This document shows positions 44,286 through 52,771 of a DNA stretch of 64,000 bases, one piece after another. The first letter of the stretch is position 1. Every line of letters begins with the position of its first letter. The DNA is from Labilibaculum sp. (lineage in GTDB: Bacteria; Bacteroidota; Bacteroidia; Bacteroidales; Marinifilaceae). The notes beneath the pieces were generated by a model. It did not search any database and had not been told where the DNA came from. It saw only the letters and a list, made by a program, of their open reading frames with translations. A program made the position numbers and the translations under genes. The stretch is from positions 4,319,769-4,383,768 of the forward strand of contig NZ_OY761461.1 in assembly GCF_963664555.1 (NCBI RefSeq), read 5' to 3'.

Positions 44286-44442
44286 TAAAAAACAACCACC
44301 TCTTTCGAGATGGTTGTAACTCCGATATATTTTGGAGCCCTTTAGAAAAAATTATTAACTGAACTACCACATCAATTAACAATTAGCAATACAGTTCTTG
44401 GGAATACCCCTAATATCAACAAGAACAGCTTTCGAATGACTA
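44286..44442 (-). ncRNA. Structured small RNA, copy B
   Basis: The most diverged of three tandem copies, about 157 nt on the minus strand. Its 5-prime stem is a perfect GTTCTTG/CAAGAAC (44394-44400 and 44420-44426) of different sequence from copies A and C, yet it encloses the same loop core TTAGGGG. The middle keeps GATGTGGTA and AAAGGGCTCCAAAATATA. The terminator is AACCATCTC-GAAA-GAGGTGGTT (44294-44315) followed by GTTTTTT. Confidence 0.6.
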
Positions 44443-44512
44443 CTTAGCACATCCGAACAAAATAATGATTGAAATATTGTTAAAAGTTGCGTAAAAAACC
44501 ATACTTATTTTA

Positions 44513-44698
44513 CAAAAGAGAAGCCACCTCTTTCGAGATGGCTGTTACCCCTGTATATTCTGGAGCCCTTTCAGAATTGATTTGTTGTCTAGAATTACCA
44601 CATTTTATCCAACAATCACTAACTAAAAATATTCGAGAATCTCCCCTATAGATCCTCTCGAACAATACTATAACAAGTTGATCAGAAAAAGGGGTGAC
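44513..44698 (-). ncRNA. Structured small RNA, copy A
   Basis: First-transcribed copy, about 186 nt. GTCACCCC (44691-44698) can pair with GGGGTAAC (44544-44551) with one mismatch, enclosing the domain. The 5-prime hairpin is TTCGAGA/TCTCGAA (44656-44662 and 44632-44638) with loop core TATAGGGG. The terminator is AGCCATCTC-GAAA-GAGGTGGCT (44522-44543) with UUUU. An 18-bp dyad TATGAGA-N4-TCTCATA lies just upstream (44704-44721). Confidence 0.65.
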
Positions 44699-44737
44699 AT
44701 CATTATGAGAATAATCTCATATTTAACAACTTTTAAC

Positions 44738-44770
44738 AAAAAAAAGACTGAATCGGTTAAAATCCAGTCT
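44738..44770 (-). terminator. Terminator of the E1 gene
   Basis: AGACTG/CAGTCT stem followed on the minus strand by T8. It separates the E1 transcript from the RNA array, so the RNAs need their own promoter or promoters. Confidence 0.8.
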
Positions 44771-44796
44771 CTTAATTATAAAATAATTACAATTTC

Positions 44797-47241
44797 TTAA
44801 TTGGTATATATAGGTGGAAATTTTTGAGGATTTGATTCCCTCATGATGTCATAAATTATCTCAAATACATCCTCTGCATTGGGATTTGAAAAATAATCTC
44901 CATCAGTACCATATGCAGGCCGGTGATCTTTAGCAGTAATTGTTCTAGGTTCTGAATCCAAATGATAATAAGCATTTTGTTCTTCCAGCACTTTCTGCAT
45001 CATAAAAGCAGTAGCTCCTCCAGGTACATCCTCATCGAAAAATACAATCCGATTGGTTTTCTTTACCGATTCAAGAATTCGACTATTAATATCAAATGGC
45101 AATAAAGTCTGAACATCAATCAGTTCAACTGAGATATTAAAATCTTTTAACTGCTTAACTGCATCTTCAGCAATTCGAACACATGAACCATAAGTAACTA
45201 AGGTAATGTCAGTCCCTTCTTCTAGAACTTCAGGAATCCCTAATGGAGTATTAAATTCCCCTAAATTATCAGGCATTTTTTCCTTTAATCTGTAACCATT
45301 GAGTGGCTCAATTACTAATGCCGGCTCGTCCGATTCTAAAAGTGTATTGTAAAAGCCTGCTGCCTTGGTCATATCTCTTGGCACACACACATGAATTCCT
45401 CTGATTGAGTTAATCACCATGCTTAGAGGAGAACCCGAATGCCAAATTCCTTCCAAACGATGACCGCGGGTACGAATAATTACCGGTGCTTTTTGTCCTC
45501 CTTTGGTTCTGTATTGCAATGTAGCCAAATCATCACTCATAGTTTGCAATGCATACAGCAGATAATCGAAGTATTGGATCTCGGCAATTGGACGCAATCC
45601 TCTTAATGCCAAACCAATTCCCTGCCCTAAAATGGTAGCCTCTCTAATTCCTGTATCTGTAACTCTAAGCTCGCCGTATTTCTTCTGCATTCCTTCCAAA
45701 CTCTGGTTTACACCACCAATAAAGCCGGTATCTTCACCAAAAGTCAACAACAAAGGATATTTACTAAAAAGTTTATCGAAATTATCGCGAAGAACTTCAC
45801 GTCCGTTTACCATTTTTGATTCGTCAGAGTAAACAGGAGCACAGGTTTTGATATTTTGCACTCTTAAATCAGTCTCGCTGTATAAATGACTGCTGTATCG
45901 TTCATGATTTTCCTCAAGAGAATTTTTAAGCCACAACTGCAATTGCGACTTTAAAGGTTTAAAGCTTTCACATGAACTACAAATAAAACGTAATATTTTC
46001 TTTGCTGCCGTAAAATTATCCTTTCGAACCGGATGAATAAGCTTTTTAAGATCATTTACAATTTTGTCTATTCTTTCTGTTTTCTTACAATCGCAACCGG
46101 CATTCTTCACCAATTCAATCAATACATCTCTTTCTTCTATTATCGGATCAGAAAAAGACTTCCAAGCCGCTTTTCTTGCCGCTTTTACTTCTTTCAGTGC
46201 TACATTTTCTATTTTGTCTAAGCTTTCTTCTGTCGCTAATTCCAGGGAAAGAATCCATTCTCTCATTTTTTTAATTGGATCATATTCATTTTCCCAATCG
46301 AGACGTTCCTTAGTTTTGTAACGTTCGTGCGAACCCGAGGTTGAGTGCCCTAAGGGTTGAGTCATTTCTGTCACATGAAATAAAACAGGAACATGATCTT
46401 TACGGCAAAGCTCAACTCCTTCCATATACATTTTACAAAGTGAAGGATAATCCCATCCCTTAGCCTTATAAATTAAGTAACCATCTCCATTTTCATCCTT
46501 TTCAAACCCCTTAAGGACTTCTGAGATGTTCGATTTTGTAGTTTGATACTTATTAGGAACAGAAATTCCCCATCCATCATCCCAAACACTCATAGCCATA
46601 GGTACCTGCAGAACACCTGCAGCATTAATGGTTTCCCAAAAATGACCTTCGGAAGTACTGGAATCACCTATTGTGCCGAAAGCAACCTCGTTTCCCTTAT
46701 CTGAAAACTCAGAAAACGCATGTAATTCATTATTCTGTCTGAAAATTTTTGATGCGTAAGCTAAGCCGAGCAATCTAGGCATTTGACCCGCTGTTGGTGA
46801 AATATCAGCGGATGAATTTTTCTGATTTGTTAAATTTTTCCAGCTTCCGTCCGCATTTAAACTTCTGGATGCATAATGATTATTCATTAAACGCCCACCA
46901 TTAGCCGGATTTTTGTCTAGTTCGGTCTCACCAAATAATTGAGCAAAAAATTCCTCACTTGATAACATTCCAGAGGCAAGCATAAAAGTTTGATCGCGAT
47001 AATACCCAGAGCGCCAGTCTCCTTTATTAAAGGCTTTGGCCATAGCAATCTGAGCAACTTCTTTTCCATCTCCAAATATTCCAAATTTCGCTTTACCTGT
47101 TAATACTTCTTTTCGCCCCCATATACTTAACTGGCGACTAACATTGGCAATTCGATAATCTTCCAGCACCTCAATTGTAAAATCGTTGAATGACAAATTT
47201 TCTTTTTTTGTCTCCTTATCTTCTTTTACCATTTCTGACAT
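44797..47241 (-). CDS. Fused 2-oxoacid dehydrogenase E1 (alpha and beta)
   Basis: An 814-residue thiamine diphosphate enzyme with both E1 subunits in one chain. The alpha part (about 20-330) has GYYRDQTFMLASG and the ThDP motif GDSSTSEGHFWETINAAG. A Cys-containing linker (about 355-440) follows. The beta part (about 480-814) has LTFGEDTGFIGGVNQ, LRVTDTGIREATILGQGIG and FFDEDVPGGATAFM. It decarboxylates a 2-oxoacid and acylates the E2 lipoyl group. A branched-chain type is the likeliest; the E2 gene lies 18 kb away. No E3 is seen in the window. Confidence 0.9.
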   Translation of the reverse strand: MSEMVKEDKETKKENLSFNDFTIEVLEDYRIANVSRQLSIWGRKEVLTGKAKFGIFGDGKEVAQIAMAKAFNKGDWRSGYYRDQTFMLASGMLSSEEFFAQLFGETELDKNPANGGRLMNNHYASRSLNADGSWKNLTNQKNSSADISPTAGQMPRLLGLAYASKIFRQNNELHAFSEFSDKGNEVAFGTIGDSSTSEGHFWETINAAGVLQVPMAMSVWDDGWGISVPNKYQTTKSNISEVLKGFEKDENGDGYLIYKAKGWDYPSLCKMYMEGVELCRKDHVPVLFHVTEMTQPLGHSTSGSHERYKTKERLDWENEYDPIKKMREWILSLELATEESLDKIENVALKEVKAARKAAWKSFSDPIIEERDVLIELVKNAGCDCKKTERIDKIVNDLKKLIHPVRKDNFTAAKKILRFICSSCESFKPLKSQLQLWLKNSLEENHERYSSHLYSETDLRVQNIKTCAPVYSDESKMVNGREVLRDNFDKLFSKYPLLLTFGEDTGFIGGVNQSLEGMQKKYGELRVTDTGIREATILGQGIGLALRGLRPIAEIQYFDYLLYALQTMSDDLATLQYRTKGGQKAPVIIRTRGHRLEGIWHSGSPLSMVINSIRGIHVCVPRDMTKAAGFYNTLLESDEPALVIEPLNGYRLKEKMPDNLGEFNTPLGIPEVLEEGTDITLVTYGSCVRIAEDAVKQLKDFNISVELIDVQTLLPFDINSRILESVKKTNRIVFFDEDVPGGATAFMMQKVLEEQNAYYHLDSEPRTITAKDHRPAYGTDGDYFSNPNAEDVFEIIYDIMRESNPQKFPPIYTN

Positions 47242-47603
47242 ATAATTTTGCGTTATTAGTCTGCAAAGCTTTTCCCCCTTGCAATTGCAAACAAAGATGT
47301 GTTAGTGTGTTTGTTTAACAGAATATCCCTCAGTTAAATTTAGATCAAATTTAGAAAGAATTATTCTAAATAAGAAGATTTTATCCAAATATTTACAGAC
47401 CTTTAAATCTGTATTTGTTTGGAAGAGCAATACCGAAATGATATCTTTGTTTCTGGATTATTAATCCTGATAATTAAATTGTTTGCACCACTAATGTAAC
47501 ATACTTGTTGTTGCTAACAAATTTTAAATTGGCATTAGCCCAACAATAATTTAAATTCTTAAATTAGTTAAGGTTTTTTATAAACAGCACAATATATATT
47601 CAA
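47242..47603. promoter_or_regulatory. Divergent promoter region between E1 and the small membrane genes
   Basis: No gene. For the plus strand, TTTG (47418-47421), 20 nt, then TATCTTTG (47442-47449) is a very good Bacteroidota promoter with a leader of about 150 nt. On the minus side a 12-bp palindrome TTGCAATTGCAA (47279-47290) lies 38 bp before the E1 ATG and could be an operator. Confidence 0.55.
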
Positions 47604-47846
47604 ATGATTACAGTCTTACTTATAGCAATTATTCTTCTGGCAATTTGTTTTGCAGGTTTTGCTATTGCAATATTGATTAAAAAGAATGGTAAATTTCCAG
47701 AACTTCATATCGGAAAAAATGAAGATTTGAAAAAAAGAGGAATTGGCTGTGCCACTTCTCAAGATAAAATGGAACAGGCCAAAGCAAAAAAATCACTTCA
47801 ATTCAAACAATTAACACTTTTGGAAAAAGAATTAAAATCTCTCTAA
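47604..47846 (+). CDS. Small single-span membrane protein
   Basis: An 80-residue protein with one N-terminal membrane span (about 3-25), then a hydrophilic helical tail with a single Cys (GIGCAT). I recognise no family with certainty. It is followed by a terminator-like hairpin and then the NqrM-like gene, and lies near the apbE-nqr locus, so a link with Nqr or redox maturation is possible. Confidence 0.6.
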   Translation: MITVLLIAIILLAICFAGFAIAILIKKNGKFPELHIGKNEDLKKRGIGCATSQDKMEQAKAKKSLQFKQLTLLEKELKSL

Positions 47847-47871
47847 ACTGAAAATAAATTTAAATTTTAAC

Positions 47872-47898
47872 ATTAGATGTATAACCATCTAATTTTTC
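47872..47898 (+). terminator. Terminator between the two small membrane genes
   Basis: ATTAGATG/CATCTAAT stem with a 6-nt loop and T-rich tail. It may attenuate transcription into the NqrM-like gene. Confidence 0.65.
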
Positions 47899-47939
47899 AA
47901 TCGTATCCTCAGAGGGAGTATTCTAAAATCTAATTTAAA

Positions 47940-48107
47940 ATGGCAGTATTTTTTAAGATATTATTACTATCACTCTTTTTATTACTACTTGCCTTTATAG
48001 GAATTGGTATTAAGTTATTATTCGATAAAAATGCGAAGTTTACCGGTGGCAGCTGTAGTTCTTGTAACTGCACCGATCCGGACAAGGAAAGTTGTGATAC
48101 ACAGTAA
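47940..48107 (+). CDS. NqrM-like small membrane protein (55 aa)
   Basis: One N-terminal membrane span (about 4-28) followed by a short Cys cluster, GGSCSSCNCTDPDKESC, with Cys39, 42, 44 and 51. The span plus four cysteines and the C-x-C-x-DP-like spacing recall NqrM, which in Vibrio is needed to install the Fe centre between NqrD and NqrE. It is encoded next to apbE and the nqr operon. Homology to NqrM is inferred from layout, not proven. Confidence 0.6.
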   Translation: MAVFFKILLLSLFLLLLAFIGIGIKLLFDKNAKFTGGSCSSCNCTDPDKESCDTQ

Positions 48108-48116
48108 AGAATTAAG

Positions 48117-48204
48117 TTATCGGTTTTTAACTTTCTGTTGTTTGTACTATTTCATAACAACTACTTATTTTCCAGGCTTCAGAAATCTGAAAACCGATAA
48201 TTTT
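48117..48204. other. Long-range inverted repeat
   Basis: TTATCGGTTTT (48117-48127) and AAAACCGATAA (48190-48200) are exact complements 62 nt apart, followed by TTTT. It probably forms the 3-prime end of the NqrM-like transcript, opposite the end of apbE. Confidence 0.4.
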
Positions 48205-48229
48205 GCCCACTCCCTATTATCAATTCTAT

Positions 48230-49237
48230 CTACTTTATGAGTGAATCCTTCAGCTTTTCACTCACATAGGTTTTATAATTTCCCAAAGAATCCGTATAAA
48301 TAAAATAAGCCTCCAGAAGTGAATCTTTCTCAACTATTTTAATGCTTTCTTCCAATCCCAACACCATAAAACTGGTTGCATAGGCATCGGCTGACATACA
48401 ATCCGGAGCAAATACCGAAGCCGAAAGCAAACTGTGCTGAACTGGATATCCTATACGGGGATCAATTGTGTGAGCATATTTTTTCCCATTCTTAATGTAG
48501 TACTGACGATAGTTTCCCGAAGTAGCCAAGGCTCCATTTCCCATCTGAACTACCTCTTGTATTTCTCTCGACATGGTTGATGGATCATCAATTGGCTTAT
48601 CAATACCCACACGCCAGATTCTGCCTTTATCATTTTCACCTTTAGCGCGAATTTCACCTCCAATTTCAACCATGTAATTCCTAACGCCATTTAATTCCAA
48701 AAGATCGGCAACAACATCAACACCATATCCTTTTGCAATAGCACTAGCATCGAACATTATTCTGGGATCGTCCTTTACAATTTTCCCATTTATCAAATGT
48801 ACTTTTTCATAGCCAACAATTTCCAGCAAACTATCAACAGGAATCATCTCAGGATCGAGCTTATTCTTAAATCCAAAACCCCAGGCGTTAACCAAAGGTG
48901 CAACAGTCATATCAAATGCACCATTCGTAATCCTCGAAATTTCTTCTCCTCTTTTAAAGGTTGTTAGAAAATAGTGATCCAGCACTACACTTGTATCGTT
49001 AGTGTTTACCCTTGAAATTACCGACTGAGGCTTATAAGTGGACAGAGACAGGTCGAATTCTGCTAACTTAGCCATTATGTTATCATGAAGACTTTTGTCG
49101 CCTGTATACTCGTATGTGATGTGATAGAAGGTGCCAAATATCTGCCCTTCATCGAAATAATAATTTTTACTATTGTTTTGGCACGATGATAAGATCAGGA
49201 TACCAACAAGAGCGAATGAATTAAATAAATTTCTCAT
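48230..49237 (-). CDS. apbE: FAD:protein FMN transferase (ApbE), lipoprotein
   Basis: A 335-residue flavin transferase with signal peptide and lipobox LSSC (Cys19). Family motifs: GTFYHITYE near the start, FDASAIAKGYGVD (FAD/Mg site), MVEIGGEIRAKG and YAHTIDPRIGYPV. It attaches FMN to threonines of NqrB and NqrC, both of which carry acceptor motifs in the adjoining operon. It begins 105 bp beyond nqrF and is separated from it by a terminator. Confidence 0.95.
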   Translation of the reverse strand: MRNLFNSFALVGILILSSCQNNSKNYYFDEGQIFGTFYHITYEYTGDKSLHDNIMAKLAEFDLSLSTYKPQSVISRVNTNDTSVVLDHYFLTTFKRGEEISRITNGAFDMTVAPLVNAWGFGFKNKLDPEMIPVDSLLEIVGYEKVHLINGKIVKDDPRIMFDASAIAKGYGVDVVADLLELNGVRNYMVEIGGEIRAKGENDKGRIWRVGIDKPIDDPSTMSREIQEVVQMGNGALATSGNYRQYYIKNGKKYAHTIDPRIGYPVQHSLLSASVFAPDCMSADAYATSFMVLGLEESIKIVEKDSLLEAYFIYTDSLGNYKTYVSEKLKDSLIK

Positions 49238-49304
49238 GACTAAATAATAGTTCGTATTTTAAAAAGGTATTAGTGAAACAAAAGTAATCAAGCTTATAAA
49301 AACA

Positions 49305-49333
49305 AACAAGCCTCGAAAAATCCGAGGCTTGTT
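49305..49333 (-). terminator. Terminator of the nqr operon
   Basis: AACAAGCCTCG/CGAGGCTTGTT, 7-nt loop, then TTTGTTTTTA on the minus strand. Confidence 0.88.
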
Positions 49334-49342
49334 ATATTATAA

Positions 49343-50602
49343 TTACGATCCAAAATCGTCAAATTCGACCATTTCGTCTGGTACTCCTAACTCATAAAGC
49401 ATGTTTGTAACAGCAGAATTCATCATTGGAGGTCCACAAAGGTAATACTCAACATCTTCCGGCTCCTCATGTTTGCTTAGGTAGTTGTCGTAAATCACCT
49501 GGTGAATAAATCCAGTTGGTCCTTCCCAATTATCTTCCGGCTGAGGCTCAGATAGAGCTAAGTGCCACTCGAAATTAGGGAAATCAGCAGCGATAGCATC
49601 GAACTGCTCTGCATAAAACACCTCTTTTAATGAACGTGCACCATACCAGAAAGTAGCCTTACGACCGGTTTTCACAGTATGGAACAAGTGAAAGATATGA
49701 GAACGCATTGGAGCCATACCAGCACCACCACCAATAAACATCATCTCGTTATTGGTTTCTTTAATAAAGAATTCACCGTAAGGTCCAGAAACGGTAACTT
49801 TATCACCCGGTTTCCGAGAGAAAATAAAAGAAGAACAAATACCTGGATTCACATTCATCCAACCACCGTTTACACGATCGAATGGAGGAGTTGCAATACG
49901 AATGTTCAACATTACAATATTTCCTTCGGCAGGATGGTTAGCCATTGAATAGGCACGATATGTAGGTTCCGGGTTTTTCATTTTAAGATCAAACATCTTA
50001 AACTGTTCCCATTCTCCCCGATATTTGTCTTCAATAATCATATCCTTAAAGTCTACATCGATTTTAGGAACATCAATTTGTATGTATCCTCCCGATTTGA
50101 AATCAAGAATTTCACCTTCCGGTAATCTAACCACAAACTCCTTAATAAAAGTAGCTACGTTTTTATTGGAAACAACTTCACACTCCCATTTCTTGATTCC
50201 CATAATTTCCTGAGGAATCGACATGCTTAAGTCTTCTTTTACTTTTACCTGACAAGCCAGACGCCAATCATTCTGTGCTTCTTTACGAGTAAAATAGCCT
50301 GTTTCTGTTGGTAGTATACTTCCTGCTCCGTCATGCACCTGACACTTACACATTGCGCAGGTTCCACCACCACCACAAGCTGATGGCAAGAATATTTTTT
50401 GAGCTCCTAAAGTTCCCAATAGGGTATTGCCCGGCTCTACAACCAATTTTAGGTTTCCTTCATTAATATCAATAGTCACCTCTCCTGATGGAGTAAGTTT
50501 CTTTTTTGCATACAAAAGGATAGAAACCAGTACCAGGATCACAAGTAGAAAGATCACAATACTTGTGGCAATAACTGTTCCCTGTGTTGTTAATAATATC
50601 AT
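49343..50602 (-). CDS. nqrF: Na+-NQR subunit F
   Basis: A 419-residue NADH-oxidising subunit. One N-terminal membrane anchor (about 10-31), a [2Fe-2S] ferredoxin domain with Cys76, Cys82, Cys85 and Cys117, then FAD-binding (RAYSMAN) and NADH-binding domains (MFIGGGAGMAPMRSH, YYLCGPPMMNSAV). It feeds electrons from NADH into the complex. All cofactor residues are present. Confidence 0.97.
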   Translation of the reverse strand: MILLTTQGTVIATSIVIFLLVILVLVSILLYAKKKLTPSGEVTIDINEGNLKLVVEPGNTLLGTLGAQKIFLPSACGGGGTCAMCKCQVHDGAGSILPTETGYFTRKEAQNDWRLACQVKVKEDLSMSIPQEIMGIKKWECEVVSNKNVATFIKEFVVRLPEGEILDFKSGGYIQIDVPKIDVDFKDMIIEDKYRGEWEQFKMFDLKMKNPEPTYRAYSMANHPAEGNIVMLNIRIATPPFDRVNGGWMNVNPGICSSFIFSRKPGDKVTVSGPYGEFFIKETNNEMMFIGGGAGMAPMRSHIFHLFHTVKTGRKATFWYGARSLKEVFYAEQFDAIAADFPNFEWHLALSEPQPEDNWEGPTGFIHQVIYDNYLSKHEEPEDVEYYLCGPPMMNSAVTNMLYELGVPDEMVEFDDFGS

Positions 50603-50657
50603 CTCTATTCCGATTAAATTTTTTAAAAATTCAATTTTACTTTATTCTTCTTTCAGC

Positions 50658-51275
50658 TTAGAGTTTGATCCCCATAAAGCTCATAAAAGCAATCCCCATT
50701 AATCCTGTTACAATAAATGTAATTCCAAGTCCACGTAATGGAGCAGGAATATTTGAGTAACGGATTTTTTCACGAATTGCAGCGATACCAATAATAGCAA
50801 GAAACCAACCCAGACCTGATCCAAGACCAAATGAGGTTGCCTCTGCCAAAGTACCATAGTCTCTTTCCTGCATGAAAAGAGATCCTCCTAAAATTGCACA
50901 GTTAACAGCAATTAAGGGAAGAAAGATACCCAAAGAAGAATAAAGAGCCGGAGCAAATTTTTCTACAATCATTTCAACCAACTGTACCAAAGAAGCAATT
51001 ACTGCAATAAACATGATAAAGCTTAAAAAGCTTAAATCTACATCAGCGAATGAAGGATCTACCCATGTAAGAGCTCCACTTACCAAAATGTATTTGTTTA
51101 ACAGGTAATTTAAAGGAACGGTTATTCCCAAAACAAATATTACAGCTATGCCAAGGCCAACTGATGTTTTTACTGTTTTGGAAACAGCCAGATACGAACA
51201 CATTCCTAAGAAGAATGCGAACACCATGTTGTCGATAAAAACCGACTTGATAAATATATTAATCAGATTTTCCAT
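50658..51275 (-). CDS. nqrE: Na+-NQR subunit E
   Basis: A 205-residue, six-span integral membrane subunit of the RnfA/NqrE family. Cys26 (FLGMCSYLAV) and the Cys in LIAVNCAILGG are the positions that, with NqrD, hold the intramembrane iron centre. It lies 20 bp after nqrD and 55 bp before nqrF. Confidence 0.97.
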   Translation of the reverse strand: MENLINIFIKSVFIDNMVFAFFLGMCSYLAVSKTVKTSVGLGIAVIFVLGITVPLNYLLNKYILVSGALTWVDPSFADVDLSFLSFIMFIAVIASLVQLVEMIVEKFAPALYSSLGIFLPLIAVNCAILGGSLFMQERDYGTLAEATSFGLGSGLGWFLAIIGIAAIREKIRYSNIPAPLRGLGITFIVTGLMGIAFMSFMGIKL

Positions 51276-51295
51276 GTTTCGATTTTTCTTTACAA

Positions 51296-51940
51296 TTAGT
51301 TCGACTCAATTAAAGATTTATCTCTAGATCTTTGAACCCAAATAATAATTCCTACTGTAATTAATGCCATTGGTGGAAGAATCATTAAACCGTTGTTTTG
51401 ATATCCCATATCATAAAATGCCTGAGGAATAACTTTGAAACCATAGACTGATCCGGATCCTAACAATTCACGGAAAAATGCAACAATAATTAAGATCAAG
51501 CCATATCCGGCAGCATTGCCAATACCGTCCAGAAAAGCCGGCCATGGACGATTTCCAAGCGCAAAAGCTTCCAGGCGTCCCATGATGATACAGTTGGTAA
51601 TAATCAGACCAACAAATACAGATAGTTGTTTACTTACCTCGTAAGCAAAAGCTTTTAATATTTGATCCACAACAATTACCAAAGCTGCAACAATTACAAG
51701 TTGAACAATGATACGAATACGTGAAGGGATAGTATTTCGAATTAATGAAATAATTACATTAGCAAGTGCCAATACGGCCATAACCGAAAGGCTCATCACC
51801 ACTGCCGGTTCCAATTTTGCTGTAACCGCTAAAGCCGAACAAATTCCTAATACCTGAACGGTAATCGGGTTGTCGCTTCCCAATGGGTTTTTCAGCAATT
51901 TCCGATTTTTAGCGGAGAATAAAGGTTCTTTATCGCTCAT
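51296..51940 (-). CDS. nqrD: Na+-NQR subunit D
   Basis: A 214-residue membrane subunit homologous to NqrE in inverted topology. Conserved Cys in LGICSALAV (Cys34) and IITNCIIMGR supply the other half of the iron site. An EAFALGNRPWPAFLDG loop is typical of the family. It starts 7 bp after the nqrC stop. Confidence 0.97.
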   Translation of the reverse strand: MSDKEPLFSAKNRKLLKNPLGSDNPITVQVLGICSALAVTAKLEPAVVMSLSVMAVLALANVIISLIRNTIPSRIRIIVQLVIVAALVIVVDQILKAFAYEVSKQLSVFVGLIITNCIIMGRLEAFALGNRPWPAFLDGIGNAAGYGLILIIVAFFRELLGSGSVYGFKVIPQAFYDMGYQNNGLMILPPMALITVGIIIWVQRSRDKSLIESN

Positions 51941-51947
51941 ATCGTGC

Positions 51948-52658
51948 TTATTTAGAAGATTTTAAAAACTTTTCATAACTACTTAGGTTATCTTGAAGCA
52001 TAGCTTCCAAACCTTTTGAGGTAACAGTACCACCAGATACTGCATCAAATTCGTGAGGATGGCCAACAGCACCACCTCCTTTAACCAAGGTTAAAGAGGT
52101 AAACTTTCCTGTCTCATCAAAAATTTGCTTTCCTGTAAATGGTTCCTGAAATTCAGATTTTGAAATTTCAGCACCTAAACCGGGAGTTTCACCTTTGTTT
52201 CCGAATGTAGCACCATAAATAGTTTTTCCATCAGGTTCCAAAGAAACAAAGCCCCAAATAGGTCCCCACATTCCTTTACCCAGAATTGGAATAATCATTT
52301 TCTCGCCTATTCCTTCTTTACTAAACACGAAAACAGGTAGTTTTCTTTCTACCACATTTTTTTTATTATTCTCAATTTTCAGGTCAACTCCAAAAGTTTC
52401 ATTCTTATCTTCTGAAGTAACAACTCCTTCGGAGTTTACAATTAAAGCTTTTACAATGTATTTACTGTAAAGCTCTTCAGCATTTTCGGGAGTAGAAGCA
52501 ACGTTCACAGCTTTTAAGATGTCTTGCTTTTTCTCTATTTCTATATTCCTCGTTTGGCGTGGCTTAAGTTGCAAAGCAGCAAAAGAAAGAACCGCCGCAA
52601 CTAACACCACCATAACAGAGGCATAAAGAAATGTATATGTATTGCTTTGAGTATTCAT
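51948..52658 (-). CDS. nqrC: Na+-NQR subunit C
   Basis: A 236-residue subunit with one N-terminal span and a periplasmic FMN domain. The flavinylation site is SGGT at 208-211 (Thr211 the likely FMN carrier), in AVSGGTVTSKG. ApbE next to the operon would load it. It is separated from nqrB by 113 bp, the largest gap within the operon. Confidence 0.96.
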   Translation of the reverse strand: MNTQSNTYTFLYASVMVVLVAAVLSFAALQLKPRQTRNIEIEKKQDILKAVNVASTPENAEELYSKYIVKALIVNSEGVVTSEDKNETFGVDLKIENNKKNVVERKLPVFVFSKEGIGEKMIIPILGKGMWGPIWGFVSLEPDGKTIYGATFGNKGETPGLGAEISKSEFQEPFTGKQIFDETGKFTSLTLVKGGGAVGHPHEFDAVSGGTVTSKGLEAMLQDNLSSYEKFLKSSK

Positions 52659-52662
52659 GTGA

Positions 52663-52752
52663 TTAATAATTTATATTTTTAATTGCCACATGGAACTCGC
52701 CATATTTTACCTGTACTTGTTCCGATAAAATTTCAGTCATGGCTCGTTTCAT
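52663..52752 (-). CDS. Possible 29-codon ORF between nqrB and nqrC
   Basis: An ATG at 52752 opens a 29-residue frame ending at 52663, filling most of the nqrB-nqrC gap. Its product (MKRAMTEILSEQ...) resembles nothing I know. Part of it (GCCACATGGAACTCGCCAT) resembles a stretch near the FKBP start (21957-21976), hinting at a dispersed element. It may simply be leader sequence for nqrC. Confidence 0.2.
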   Translation of the reverse strand: MKRAMTEILSEQVQVKYGEFHVAIKNINY

Positions 52753-52771
52753 TTTCTAGTTGATTATTTGT

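Noticed and set aside
44009..44698. RNA repeats as a MITE or REP cluster
   Set aside because: No terminal inverted repeats or target duplications bound the units, and each ends in an oriented terminator; not fully excluded.
48004..48240. 78-codon plus-strand ORF
   Set aside because: It overlaps the better-supported 55-aa NqrM-like gene in another frame and the long inverted repeat.
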